From Candidatus Altimarinota bacterium (GTDB taxonomy: Bacteria > Patescibacteriota > Gracilibacteria > UBA4473), in NCBI GenBank assembly GCA_023143095.1, contig JAGLIF010000009.1, forward strand, positions 1-64,000: 64,000 bases of DNA, in the 5' to 3' direction. The notes under the pieces are model-generated. The model was given only the letters and a program-made list of their open reading frames with translations. It ran no database searches and had not been told where the DNA came from. A program made the translations under genes and the position numbers. Of the stretch, positions 17,220 through 26,060 are shown piece by piece (the stretch's first letter is position 1; each line of letters starts with the position of its first letter).

Positions 17220-17225
17220 TATAAT
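17220..17225 (+). promoter_or_regulatory. -10 box just before the TrmH-type gene
   Basis: A perfect TATAAT overlaps the first possible ATG (17224) and ends 7 nt before the second (17233). A -35 is weak (TATACA-like). The arrangement supports the second ATG and a leaderless mRNA. Confidence 0.5.
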
Positions 17226-17232
17226 GTTATTT

Positions 17233-18006
17233 ATGAAAATAACCTCTCGACAAAACACTTTAATCAAAGAAACGACAAAACTATCTCAATCCAAAAAATT
17301 TCGTGATAAAACACATTTAATGGTTTTAGATGGGATTCATTTATGTGAAGAATTTTCAAAACAACAAGGGACATTTAAATACCTTTTTGTCACATCAAGA
17401 TTTAAACAAAACCCTGAATTTAAAAAATTTTCAAATATTGAAAACATTCTTGAGATAGAGGAAAATCTGATGCAAAAAATCTCAACATCAAAAACACCTG
17501 TTGGTATACTTGGTGTAGTTGAAAAACCAATTACTCAAGAAATAAAATCCACACTATCTGAAAACTTCATTTTATTACTTGAAAATATACAAGATCCAGG
17601 AAATTTGGGTACTATTTTCAGAACCGCCGTAGCAGCTGGCATAGAGGCAATTTTTTGTGATAAAAACTGCAGTGATGTATTTTCTCCAAAAGTATTAAGA
17701 GCAAGTATGGGTGCCAATTTCTACACAAAAATATTTGAAAATGTTGATTTAGAAAAAATCCCAAGTTCCTTTGACGGTGATATTATTGGTACTATTTTAT
17801 CCGATTCTTCCGAAAGTATTTTTAAAACAAAATTCAACACTCGCACAGCTTTTCTCTTTGGAAACGAAGGAAACGGTATTTCTGACTCTCTCGAAAAAAT
17901 TTGTACAAAAAAAATAGTCATTCCAATGCAAAACAATTTCGAAAGCCTTAATGTAGCCATTGCCGTTGGTATTTGTCTCTTTGAAAAAGTAAGACAAAAA
18001 AACTAA
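17233..18006 (+). CDS. TrmH/SpoU-family RNA 2'-O-methyltransferase
   Basis: The 257-residue protein has a small N-terminal substrate-binding domain (KITSRQNTLIKETTKL…) and a SPOUT domain with the three SpoU motifs: ENIQDPGNLGTIFRTA near 120, LFGNEGNGIS near 205, and IPMQNNFESLNVAIAVG near 230. SPOUT enzymes form a trefoil knot and methylate ribose in tRNA or 23S rRNA using SAM. The layout resembles RlmB or TsnR-like enzymes; the target base cannot be told. The start is the second ATG because a TATAAT box overlaps the first. Confidence 0.9.
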   Translation: MKITSRQNTLIKETTKLSQSKKFRDKTHLMVLDGIHLCEEFSKQQGTFKYLFVTSRFKQNPEFKKFSNIENILEIEENLMQKISTSKTPVGILGVVEKPITQEIKSTLSENFILLLENIQDPGNLGTIFRTAVAAGIEAIFCDKNCSDVFSPKVLRASMGANFYTKIFENVDLEKIPSSFDGDIIGTILSDSSESIFKTKFNTRTAFLFGNEGNGISDSLEKICTKKIVIPMQNNFESLNVAIAVGICLFEKVRQKN

Positions 18007-18009
18007 AAA

Positions 18010-18399
18010 CTAGTACTGTTGCTTTAATTGTTCTCGTTTTACAGAATCAAGTCTTTTCCGATAATCAAGAAAAACTCGAATTACTGTCCAAACTAAAGCC
18101 ACAACAGATCCCACAAAAATCAAATAAAGCCAAATTCTTGTTGAAAATCCAGGAATAGACGCAAAACGAGATGCAACCAGAATAACGCCACCTATTCCAA
18201 AAAAAATAAATTTTCCGAACTTTTTCTTTATAGATTTTCTAAAATACTTATTACTACTAGCAATATTTTTTACAATTCCTGGTAAAAAACAAAGAAAAAC
18301 AAAATAACCTAACAATACATAACCAATCAAAAACGCTCCTCCTGGATTATTATAAAAAAAGTAATCCGAAGTCAAAAGTAATGAAAAATCCCAACTCAT
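18010..18399 (-). CDS. Small membrane protein, unknown function
   Basis: The 129-residue protein has about three transmembrane helices (near 20-42, 62-82, 90-112) and a basic hydrophilic tail (RKRLDSVKREQLKQQY). It is convergent with the TrmH-type gene, with 3 bp between stops, and 56 bp downstream of lgt on the same strand. No family was recognised. Confidence 0.65.
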   Translation of the reverse strand: MSWDFSLLLTSDYFFYNNPGGAFLIGYVLLGYFVFLCFLPGIVKNIASSNKYFRKSIKKKFGKFIFFGIGGVILVASRFASIPGFSTRIWLYLIFVGSVVALVWTVIRVFLDYRKRLDSVKREQLKQQY

Positions 18400-18455
18400 T
18401 TTTTAATATATTAAAAAGACATTGCTATTTTACAGAATTATTGAAAATTTGAAAA

Positions 18456-19205
18456 TTATTTTTTATCCTTCCAAAGAAATAGTGTTAATATTCCTAACAT
18501 AACCACATCAAAAACCTGCTCAATCCTCCAAAAATCAAAAAGCATGAATGTATTATCCCCTCTTACAAATTGAAGTAAAAAATCAGTACTAAAAAATAAT
18601 ATCCCAGCTTGAAAAGAGAGTTTTCCTGGAAATTTTTCTAATTTTTTTTCATATTTTTTGATTCCGTGAAAAATCCAAAAATGAGCTAAAAAAGCATAAA
18701 GAGAAACAGGATGAACTGGATTTAGAATTTCCACACCAAATGTCTCATACTGTACACCCCAAAAAAAATCTGTTTCTTTTCCATATATAGCACCTGTAAA
18801 GAACTGTGCCCAATCTACAATTAATACACCTAAGAAAATAGCTGGAACCGCCAAATCAAGCCATTGAAGAAAATTCTCTTTCTGCTTTCGTAAATCTAAA
18901 TACATCGCAAATAAAAATCCTACAAGCGCTCCAAAAAAATAAATCTCGCCTTCCCAAAAAGCAAAAAAAGAAAAAAGTCCGTATTGCGAAAGAATCTGTG
19001 GTTCAAAAAACAGGGCAGAAATCCTACCTAACACAACACCGCCAAGAACCCACCTCCAAAAATGATGCAAAAAGAACTCAACAGAAAAATCCTTTTGTAT
19101 AATACGCTTATAAAAGCGTAAAACAGCAATCAAAAAAGCAATTGATAAAAGTAATCCATAAATCTTTATAGCAAAAACCCCAAAATTAAGCTGTGAAAAA
19201 TTCAT
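18456..19205 (-). CDS. lgt: Prolipoprotein diacylglyceryl transferase
   Basis: Lgt moves a diacylglyceryl group from phosphatidylglycerol to the lipobox Cys, the first step in making lipoproteins. The 249-residue protein has about seven helices. The Lgt signature region is recognisable though drifted (WAQFFTGAIYGKETDFFWG, ~130-148), followed by HPVSLYAF near 165 and the conserved arginine in QFVRGDNTF near 218. The lipoproteins at 5265 and 41739 are likely substrates. No lspA is visible in this window. Confidence 0.88.
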   Translation of the reverse strand: MNFSQLNFGVFAIKIYGLLLSIAFLIAVLRFYKRIIQKDFSVEFFLHHFWRWVLGGVVLGRISALFFEPQILSQYGLFSFFAFWEGEIYFFGALVGFLFAMYLDLRKQKENFLQWLDLAVPAIFLGVLIVDWAQFFTGAIYGKETDFFWGVQYETFGVEILNPVHPVSLYAFLAHFWIFHGIKKYEKKLEKFPGKLSFQAGILFFSTDFLLQFVRGDNTFMLFDFWRIEQVFDVVMLGILTLFLWKDKK

Positions 19206-19261
19206 CGTTATTCATGATGCATGATGAACAAAAAATGATCAATAAAATTCTTAGTGTTTCC

Positions 19262-20431
19262 TTATGGAACCCAATGGAAAATAACTGGAAATTCTAAAGT
19301 ATAAATAAATAATAAAACAAATCCTACTACTATGTAAGAACATTTTTCAATTAATTTCATTTTCTTTGCCGCAAAAACAAATGAAAAAAACACTGATGCT
19401 ACTGCCGAAAACCCCGTAACATACCAAAACAACGCTGATTCAAAATAAAAAAGTGTTTTTTCCATATTGAAATTTAAAATATATTGCAAAAACATCCATA
19501 TCCAAAAAATTAAACAGAGGAAAAAAAGAAAAACAATTGTTAAATAAGAAACCATTCCAATTTTTTCAATTAAATGAATTTCCGACATTTTTTTCTTTAA
19601 TATTTCTGAATCAAATCCTGCAATTTTCAACTGCAAATCAAGCAAACCCTTTGAAATAACTTTCTCAAAACTCTGTCCCAAATCAATAAACTTTGCACGT
19701 CTCCGAGCAATTTCAACTTTAACTTCATCAGGAAGATTGCTACCTTTTAAAAAAATCTCATCACTCTCCATTTGTTTTAAAAGATTTTTTGTTAAATTTT
19801 TAAGATGTTCTATTGAATTTGAATGTTTCAATCGAGACAACAAATCAATTCTTTCTTCAATCTCTCTCTTTTTCGCTGGATCAATATAATCTTCATTTTC
19901 ATGCAACAATGGAATAAATTCACCCAAAATAGAATCTATTTTTTCCTGCATAAACGAAATTTCTTTTTTACGAGATTGCAACACTTGCTTAATTTCACTT
20001 TCCCGTGAAACAACCTTTTTATGTTTCTTTCCTATGTTTTTTTTAGCCTGTAGTATTTCCAATTGCAATGCTTTTTCTAATTCTTCATCAATCCCCTCCT
20101 CTTTTAAAAACTCCTTTTCTTTTGGGTCTACATTACTTGGAATCAAATACAAAAGATTAATTTTGTACTCCATTTTCAGCTTTTTAAAAGCCGAATAAAT
20201 ATCAGATGCCTCAATAGTTCCTTTCACTGTTTTCTCCACCTCATTTATACCCTCAAAATCAAAAATATCTACATTTTTTTTGTTGTCTGAATCCTTTTTC
20301 TCTTCCAATGTCAAAACAGACATATTAGACTCTCTCAGTTTTTTATGTGCCTCATTTTCATTCTCAGCTGACACATATCCTGAAATTTGCTTTCCTTCTG
20401 CAGTAACGGCTTGAAAATAAAATTTCTGCAT
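19262..20431 (-). CDS. Membrane protein with a GspF/PilC-like N-terminus
   Basis: The first ~45 residues (FYFQAVTAEGKQISGYVSAENENEAHKKL, broken here for length) match the small leading segment of type II secretion/type IV pilus inner-membrane proteins (Y.A.…G….G…A….EA…L). The rest is not a GspF helix bundle: ~100-290 is long helical, Lys/Glu-rich sequence, and three hydrophobic helices close the protein (~295-318, 333-356, 364-386). The function is unknown. The promoter's -10 lies 8 nt before the ATG. Confidence 0.7.
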   Translation of the reverse strand: MQKFYFQAVTAEGKQISGYVSAENENEAHKKLRESNMSVLTLEEKKDSDNKKNVDIFDFEGINEVEKTVKGTIEASDIYSAFKKLKMEYKINLLYLIPSNVDPKEKEFLKEEGIDEELEKALQLEILQAKKNIGKKHKKVVSRESEIKQVLQSRKKEISFMQEKIDSILGEFIPLLHENEDYIDPAKKREIEERIDLLSRLKHSNSIEHLKNLTKNLLKQMESDEIFLKGSNLPDEVKVEIARRRAKFIDLGQSFEKVISKGLLDLQLKIAGFDSEILKKKMSEIHLIEKIGMVSYLTIVFLFFLCLIFWIWMFLQYILNFNMEKTLFYFESALFWYVTGFSAVASVFFSFVFAAKKMKLIEKCSYIVVGFVLLFIYTLEFPVIFHWVP

Positions 20432-20439
20432 ATCCCTTC

Positions 20440-20468
20440 ATTATACACTAAAAGATGATTTTTCCCAA
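20440..20468 (-). promoter_or_regulatory. Promoter implying a leaderless mRNA
   Basis: TTGGGA (20463-20468), a 17-bp spacer and TATAAT (20440-20445) end 8 nt from the ATG at 20431. Confidence 0.6.
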
Positions 20469-20645
20469 GTTTAAAAAAACAAATTTTCAATTTCTCTAAA
20501 AAAACAACTTGTATCCCTCCACACATCGTTCATACAAAGACTAAAATCTATTTTTCATAATTTTTTTATACAAAATAAAAAACCTCTTTAAAAATTAACC
20601 TTTCAACGCTTAATTAGTCTAATTTTTGTTTTTCTCAGCGTTTTC

Positions 20646-22250
20646 CTAACTAAGTGTGGTTTTTATAAAATTACGGAAAAGTGGATGTGAATGAAATGGT
20701 CGACTCAAAAATTCAGGATGAAACTGTACAGCCACCATGAATTTATGCTTTGGAATCTCTACAATTTCAACCAATTTCCCATCAGGAGAGGTTCCCGAAA
20801 TAATGAACCCTTTTTTCTCAAAGCGTTCTCGATACTCATTATTAAACTCATAACGATGCCGATGTCTCTCCGATATTTCTGTTTTCCCATAAATTTCATA
20901 AACTCTCGTTCCCTCTTTTATCACACAAGGATAAGCACCCAATCGCATAGTCCCTCCTTTTTTTCGAATACCTCTTTGTCCTGGAATAAAATGAATTACA
21001 TGATTTTTAGAAAGACCTTCTTCATCAAATTCTTCGCTAGTTGCATTCTTAATATTCAAAACATTTCGTGCAAATTCAATAGCCATAATTTGACTTCCAA
21101 GACAAAGCCCCAAATATGAAACATTATTTTTTCGACAATATTCTGCTACTAAAATTTTTCCCTCAATACCTCGACTTCCAAATCCACCAGGGACAACTAT
21201 TCCTGCACAATTTTTCAATTTTTCCCACTCCTCAACATCATTTTCTTCTATTTTTTCCGTATCAATCCACTCAATCTTAACTTTCCTATCATAATAAAAT
21301 CCCGCTGACTTAGTCGCTTCTATTACACTCAAATAAGCATCATCTAGTTCGTTATATTTCCCTGCAAGTCCAATTACTATTTCCTCCTTCGCCTTTTTCA
21401 ACTTATCAACTCCATTTTTCCATTCATCTAAATCAAAAACAAGATTTTCCAAATTCAACTTTTTTGCTAAAAGATCTCCAAAATTATGCTTTTGAAACTT
21501 CAATGGTATCTCATAAATAGATTTAACCGTTTCTGCTGGTATCACACATTCCGGATTCACATCGCAAAAATACGCCACTTTTTCCAATAATTTCTTGGGA
21601 ATACGCACATCCGCTCGACAAAAAATAAAATCAGGATGAATCCCAAGTCGTCGTAACTCTCGAACCGAAAGCTGTGTGGGTTTTGTTTTTAATTCTTTTG
21701 AAGCAGCCAAATAAGGCAGTAATGTCGTATGAAGTGAAACACAATTTTTACCATATTTATTTTTCATCTGACGCAACACTTCCATAAACGGCTCTGCTTC
21801 AATATCTCCAACCGTTCCGCCTATTTCTACAACCAATACATCTAAATCCATTGATTCGGCCACCTCTTCCACCTTTTCCAAAAGTTTCCCTGTAATATGC
21901 GGCACAACCTGAATAGTTCCTCCAAGATATTTTCCTTCTCGTTCTTCTGCTAAAACTTCTGAATAAATTTTCCCAGAACTAATTGAACATCCAGAAGTCA
22001 ATGATATATTTGTAAAGCGTTCATAGTGCCCCAAATCTAAATCCGTTTCTCCTCCATCATCCAAAACAAAAACCTCTCCATGCTGAAAAGGTGACATCGT
22101 ACCAGGATCAACATTAAGATAAGGATCTAATTTTTGAATCGCAACTTTCACTCCTGCAGACTTCAAAATAGCAGCAGTAGAAGATGCCACGATTCCCTTT
22201 CCCAAACTACTACAAACACCCCCGGTAACAAATATAAATTTTCTTTGCAT
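20646..22250 (-). CDS. pyrG: CTP synthase
   Basis: PyrG makes CTP from UTP, ATP and glutamine. The 534-residue protein has the usual synthase domain: GGVCSSLGKGIVASS at the start, LDPYLNVDPGTMSPFQHGEV near 41, and ETDLDLGHYERF near 68. The C-terminal class I glutamine amidotransferase domain carries the nucleophile in GLCLGSQ near 380 and the His-Glu pair in QFHPEFLSRP near 515. It looks complete. It shares a pyrimidine theme with pyrK, pyrD and the half CarB, but the genes are not adjacent. Confidence 0.97.
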   Translation of the reverse strand: MQRKFIFVTGGVCSSLGKGIVASSTAAILKSAGVKVAIQKLDPYLNVDPGTMSPFQHGEVFVLDDGGETDLDLGHYERFTNISLTSGCSISSGKIYSEVLAEEREGKYLGGTIQVVPHITGKLLEKVEEVAESMDLDVLVVEIGGTVGDIEAEPFMEVLRQMKNKYGKNCVSLHTTLLPYLAASKELKTKPTQLSVRELRRLGIHPDFIFCRADVRIPKKLLEKVAYFCDVNPECVIPAETVKSIYEIPLKFQKHNFGDLLAKKLNLENLVFDLDEWKNGVDKLKKAKEEIVIGLAGKYNELDDAYLSVIEATKSAGFYYDRKVKIEWIDTEKIEENDVEEWEKLKNCAGIVVPGGFGSRGIEGKILVAEYCRKNNVSYLGLCLGSQIMAIEFARNVLNIKNATSEEFDEEGLSKNHVIHFIPGQRGIRKKGGTMRLGAYPCVIKEGTRVYEIYGKTEISERHRHRYEFNNEYRERFEKKGFIISGTSPDGKLVEIVEIPKHKFMVAVQFHPEFLSRPFHSHPLFRNFIKTTLS

Positions 22251-22350
22251 CTCGGAACTTCATTGTATACAGAAATTTTGGAAACACAAAGGAAATCTTT
22301 AAAGAAAAAGAGAGTCCTGCCTTTGCAGAAATAATGGCGGATAGATATAA

Positions 22351-22375
22351 TTTATTTATCAATCTTTCCTTAAAA
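22351..22375 (+). repeat. Tail-motif repeat copy after ruvB
   Basis: TTTATTTATCAATCTTTCCTTAAAA is a variant of TTTATCAGTGTTTCCTTAAA placed just after the ruvB stop. A degenerate REP-A piece (TCCTGCCTTTGCAG) is 35 bp away. Confidence 0.6.
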
Positions 22376-22377
22376 TT

Positions 22378-23433
22378 TCAGAATAACTTTGTGCCATTTT
22401 CTGGCTTCAAATTTTCCAATCCCAAATGAGAAAAAGCCAACTCAGTTGCCATTCGACCTCGTGGTGTTTTTTGTAAAAGCCCTTCTCGAATCAAAAACGG
22501 TTCGATCATATCCTCTATTGTATTTACATCCTCCCCTATTGCCGCAGAAATCGTCGAAAGGCCTACTGGACCACCTCCAAATTTCTCACACACAGCACGC
22601 AAAAGCTCTTGATCTGCAAAATCTAACCCCTTTTCATCTACTGATAAACTTTTCAATCCTTCTTCTACCACTTTTTCAGTAATCAGTCCTTCATGTAAAA
22701 TTTCTGCAAAATCTCGCATACGACGCAATAATCGATTCGCAATTCTTGGTGTACAACGACACGATTGTGATAATTTTTTTGCAGCAGCCTCTTCAATTTT
22801 TATATCTAATATATGTGAGGATCGTTCCAAAATCTGCTGAATCTCATCTAATTCATAATAACGCAGTTTTTCAGTATGCCCAAAACGATCTCTCAAAGGA
22901 GAAGAAAGACGAGACATTAAAGTTGTTGCACCAATTAATGTAAATCTCGGCACATTTAATCGCATTGTCCGAGCACTTGGTCCCTTCCCTACTACTAAAT
23001 CAATCGCAAAATCTTCCATAGCAGTATATAAAATTTCTTCTACTGGCATACGCAAACGATGAATTTCATCAATAAATAAAAAATCTCCATCTTTTAAATT
23101 GGACAATATTGAAGCCAAATCCCCTGGTTTTTCCAACGCTGGACCAGAAGTCACTCTCAACTGCCGAGTCATCTCTCCAGCTAAAATCATTGCCAATGTC
23201 GTTTTCCCTAAGCCTGGTGGACCATAGAAAATAGTATGATCAAGCGTTTCCCCTCTCTTTTTCGCTGCTTCCACAAAAACTTTTAAATTTTTCTTTACAT
23301 CCCCCTGTCCAACATAATGATCAAACTCTTTCGGTCTTAATTTATTCTCAAAAACCTCCGACTCAGCACTAACCTTTGAGGCTCCCACTACAGAACCTTT
23401 TGTTTTTTGAGAAAAATTTTCTTCTTCAATCAT
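22378..23433 (-). CDS. ruvB: Holliday junction branch-migration ATPase RuvB
   Basis: RuvB drives branch migration on Holliday junctions with RuvA. The 351-residue protein has the RuvB N-terminus (LRPKEFDHYVGQ), Walker A in GPPGLGKTTLA near 70, Walker B in LFIDEIHRL, the sensor GATT near 170, and the winged-helix end (VGLSTISAAIGEDVNTIED…LQKTPRGR). The C-terminal tail is slightly longer than usual. The ylxR-like gene precedes it by 39 bp and is probably co-transcribed. Confidence 0.97.
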   Translation of the reverse strand: MIEEENFSQKTKGSVVGASKVSAESEVFENKLRPKEFDHYVGQGDVKKNLKVFVEAAKKRGETLDHTIFYGPPGLGKTTLAMILAGEMTRQLRVTSGPALEKPGDLASILSNLKDGDFLFIDEIHRLRMPVEEILYTAMEDFAIDLVVGKGPSARTMRLNVPRFTLIGATTLMSRLSSPLRDRFGHTEKLRYYELDEIQQILERSSHILDIKIEEAAAKKLSQSCRCTPRIANRLLRRMRDFAEILHEGLITEKVVEEGLKSLSVDEKGLDFADQELLRAVCEKFGGGPVGLSTISAAIGEDVNTIEDMIEPFLIREGLLQKTPRGRMATELAFSHLGLENLKPENGTKLF

Positions 23434-23472
23434 GAAAGAATAACAAGTTTACAAACACATAATACCTAAAGA

Positions 23473-23739
23473 TCAGAAAGAGGAAAGTTTGAACTTCTGT
23501 TCCTCAATTACCTCTTTTTCAATAACAACCTTATTGATTTTAAGAAAGTGTTTTATTTTTTTCTCCAAAGATAAAAGCCTCTCTAAAGCTTTCTCTGATT
23601 TCTCTATGTAACCACCTCTTCCTGAATTTTTTTGTCTTTGGGAGCTATCAAACGCTAACTTTCCTTTTTGCACTGTAAAACGATAGAATTCTTTCGAATT
23701 TCCTTTTTTTCCAGTAACGAGGCAAGTTCGAATAGACAT
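23473..23739 (-). CDS. YlxR-like (DUF448) small RNA-binding protein
   Basis: The 88-residue protein starts with the family pattern RTCLVTGKKG (usually RTCVGCR.K), continues YRFTVQKGKLAFD and has the conserved GRGGYI near 42. YlxR proteins are small, basic and RNA- or nucleoid-associated, usually found beside nusA and infB. Here the gene sits between an S1-repeat protein gene and ruvB instead. The second Cys of the usual CxxC is absent. Confidence 0.8.
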   Translation of the reverse strand: MSIRTCLVTGKKGNSKEFYRFTVQKGKLAFDSSQRQKNSGRGGYIEKSEKALERLLSLEKKIKHFLKINKVVIEKEVIEEQKFKLSSF

Positions 23740-23767
23740 AATGATTTTTTAACATTTATTCATTTTT

Positions 23768-23801
23768 GAAAATCAGTTCCGAATACTCGGAACTGATTTT
23801 C
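23768..23801 (-). terminator. 14-bp perfect hairpin between the S1 gene and ylxR
   Basis: GAAAATCAGTTCCG (23768-23781) pairs perfectly with CGGAACTGATTTTC (23788-23801) around a 6-nt loop. Read on the minus strand it follows the S1 gene by 25 bp, and U-rich bases lie within the descending arm. It should end the S1 transcript. Confidence 0.7.
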
Positions 23802-23826
23802 TTAACTTCAAATACTTCTCAAAAAA

Positions 23827-24897
23827 TTAACTTTCAATTTTTTCCAATTCCAATCGATGAGAATCTATATTAATTTTCAAAATTTTCCCACTCAATGCAT
23901 CTCCATCCTTAATTTTTCCTACCAATTCCCCTCCTCTCTCTACACCAAATTGATTTAAAGTAAACAATCCTTGCACATCCTTATCTACTTCAATGAAAAC
24001 TCCATTGTCATTCCATCGAACAATTTTCCCTAATACTTCATCCCCTTCCGAATACTTCTCAATGCTTTTTAACCACGGATCTTCACTTAATTGTTTAATA
24101 GAAAAAGACAATTTTCCTCCATCCTTTCCAATGATTAATACTTCTACCTTATCCGAAACTTTGTAATTTCGTCCTGGATCAGAAACATGTCCCCATTCCA
24201 ATTCTGAAACATGAACCAATCCTTCCACTCCACCAAAAGCTACAAAAATTCCAAATTTAACAACACCAGAAACAACCCCTTCAACGATATCTCCTACCTG
24301 GATATTTTTCAAAGTATCCTGTGCCTGCATTTGATTCGCCAATTTCTCTGAAATAATAATCTTTCCTTCTTCTCTATTTACATTGATAACTTTTACCACA
24401 AATTCTTTTCCAATATGCACCTGTAATTTTTTCAAAATCTCTCCAGCTTCAGCACCTTCCACTCTAGGATAATTCAAAGGCATTAGTTGTGAAACTGGCA
24501 AGAATGACTTAAGTCCTTTGTATTGAGCCATAAGCCCTCCTTTGTTTGCCTCTTCAATTTTCACTTTAATTGCTCGTGATTCTTCTTTTATTACATTCAA
24601 TTCTGCCCAAGCTGTATCTTGTGAAGCTCGTCGTAAGGAAAGAATAACTAACCCTTGCTCATTTTCAGGATCAATAACCGTTGCTTCAACTTGTGTACCC
24701 ACTGCCAACTCATCTTCTGAAGCAAAACCACCAATTTCTCGTTTGGTGATAATAGCAACAACACCACCTTCCAATTCTAATAAGCATCGAGACTGGTTAC
24801 TATCAACAATAATTCCTTTTACTGATTGTCCACATTTAAAAGCCACTAAAGCTGAACTATCTTTAGCAAGCAAACTATCCATAATGTTTTTTGTCAT
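23827..24897 (-). CDS. rpsA: S1-domain RNA-binding protein (ribosomal protein S1-like)
   Basis: The 356-residue protein contains four S1 (OB-fold) repeats at ~18-85, 105-175, 195-265 and 278-348. The third is the most canonical (GDIVEGVVSGVVKFGIFVAF…GLVHVSEL). Four-repeat S1 proteins are the usual form in Gram-positive bacteria and CPR; they help mRNAs with weak Shine-Dalgarno sites bind the 30S subunit. That fits a genome in which such sites are rare. The symbol is given by family resemblance. Confidence 0.88.
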   Translation of the reverse strand: MTKNIMDSLLAKDSSALVAFKCGQSVKGIIVDSNQSRCLLELEGGVVAIITKREIGGFASEDELAVGTQVEATVIDPENEQGLVILSLRRASQDTAWAELNVIKEESRAIKVKIEEANKGGLMAQYKGLKSFLPVSQLMPLNYPRVEGAEAGEILKKLQVHIGKEFVVKVINVNREEGKIIISEKLANQMQAQDTLKNIQVGDIVEGVVSGVVKFGIFVAFGGVEGLVHVSELEWGHVSDPGRNYKVSDKVEVLIIGKDGGKLSFSIKQLSEDPWLKSIEKYSEGDEVLGKIVRWNDNGVFIEVDKDVQGLFTLNQFGVERGGELVGKIKDGDALSGKILKINIDSHRLELEKIES

Positions 24898-24960
24898 ACT
24901 ATTTTTTAATGCTATCTTAATTTTTTATTACAGCCTTTTAAACAAATCATGACCTGAAGC

Positions 24961-24993
24961 ACAAAAACAACCCACGAGTCAAAAAGCTCATGG
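24961..24993 (-). terminator. Intrinsic terminator of pyrK
   Basis: On the minus strand CCATGAG pairs with CTCGTGG over a short loop (one G-U) and is followed by GTTGTTTTTGT. It lies 50 bp after the pyrK stop. Confidence 0.65.
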
Positions 24994-25043
24994 ATTCTAT
25001 AAAAAAAATGAATATTGTCAATTTTATTCAAAAATTGATAATT

Positions 25044-25865
25044 TTACCAATTTTTCTTCTGTCCTTCCGGTCCACGATGAAACACTCCAAAATCTGGATA
25101 ATCCAAGGCTTTTTCAGCTCTAACCACTGGACCAGTCTGACACATTTTTTCCCCGCTTTCGGTTACACACTGTCCACAAACACCAAATCCGCATTTCATA
25201 TACCTCTCTATGGAAACTTCACAAGCAATTCCTTTTTTCACACATATCTGTGCGATAATTTTCATCATAATTTCTGGTCCACAAGTCTGTACTAAATCTA
25301 TTTTTTCTTTCTCCATGAGATTCTCCAAAATATGTGTTGTATAACCTTTAATTCCAGCACTTCCATCATCCGTTGCCACCAAAGTTTGAAAACCTGAATC
25401 TTTTGATTCTTTTTCCCAAATTAGGAAATCTTTATTCCGTGCACCAATGATCATAGAAACTTTCGCTCCAGCATCCTGATGTACTTTCCCTGTAAAATGA
25501 AGCGGTGCAGTCCCATATCCCCCACCAACTAAAACTATATTTTTGCTAATTTCATTTTTCTTCACTGTAAACCCATGCCCATAACTTCCCCGAAGTCCTA
25601 TTTTATCACCTTTTTGAAAAGCAAAAAGTTTCTCGGTAGCTGGTCCCACTTTACAAATCGTAAGCCAAATTTCTCCATCATAATCCCGAGCAATAGAAAA
25701 CGGCTTTTCATCAAACCCTGGAAGCCAAAGCATACAAAACTGTCCTGGAGCAGAATTGAGAGTTCCTTTGAAGACAAATGTTCGAATATTTTTTGCTTCT
25801 TCCCACATGTTGTGAATCGCAAACGCTTGTGGTTCAGTGTTTATTTGGTGATGTATATTTTTCAT
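25044..25865 (-). CDS. pyrK: Dihydroorotate dehydrogenase electron-transfer subunit
   Basis: PyrK passes electrons from the class 1B dihydroorotate dehydrogenase to NAD+ through FAD and a [2Fe-2S] cluster. The 273-residue protein shows a ferredoxin-reductase FAD part (PGQFCMLWLPG…KPFSIAR; GLRGSYGHGF), an NAD part (VGGGYGTAPLHF near 113) and the C-terminal cluster motif CGFGVCGQCV followed by a fourth Cys in MCQTGP. It sits upstream in coordinates of pyrD on the same strand; a transporter remnant separates them. Confidence 0.93.
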   Translation of the reverse strand: MKNIHHQINTEPQAFAIHNMWEEAKNIRTFVFKGTLNSAPGQFCMLWLPGFDEKPFSIARDYDGEIWLTICKVGPATEKLFAFQKGDKIGLRGSYGHGFTVKKNEISKNIVLVGGGYGTAPLHFTGKVHQDAGAKVSMIIGARNKDFLIWEKESKDSGFQTLVATDDGSAGIKGYTTHILENLMEKEKIDLVQTCGPEIMMKIIAQICVKKGIACEVSIERYMKCGFGVCGQCVTESGEKMCQTGPVVRAEKALDYPDFGVFHRGPEGQKKNW

Positions 25866-25875
25866 TATTTGAAGT

Positions 25876-26060
25876 TTAAGTATTTTTCACTGGTTTCAAA
25901 ATCAAAAGAATCCCAATTACAATTGGAATAAATCCAAAAGCCTGCCACCAGGTCGGTACTTCATGAAGAATAAAATAAGCAAATATCAAAGTAAAAAGAG
26001 GATTAATCGATAACATTGCAGTAGCTTTTGAAATACAAATACGATGAAGTCCTTTGCATA
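25876..26060 (-). pseudogene. Remnant of an EamA/DMT-family transporter (last ~60 codons)
   Basis: The 195-bp gap between pyrD and pyrK holds no intact gene. On the minus strand it reads in one frame to a TAA at 25876-25878: KGLHRICISKATAMLSINP, then LFTLIFAYFILHEVPTWWQ, then AFGFIPIVIGILLILKP. This is the typical final 'kGL…isaska…npvf…ayl.lgE.ptwwq..G' stretch of EamA transporters. The other ~230 residues are missing; the homology breaks exactly at the pyrD stop. It is therefore a deletion scar left when most of the transporter gene was removed between pyrD and pyrK. Confidence 0.75.
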
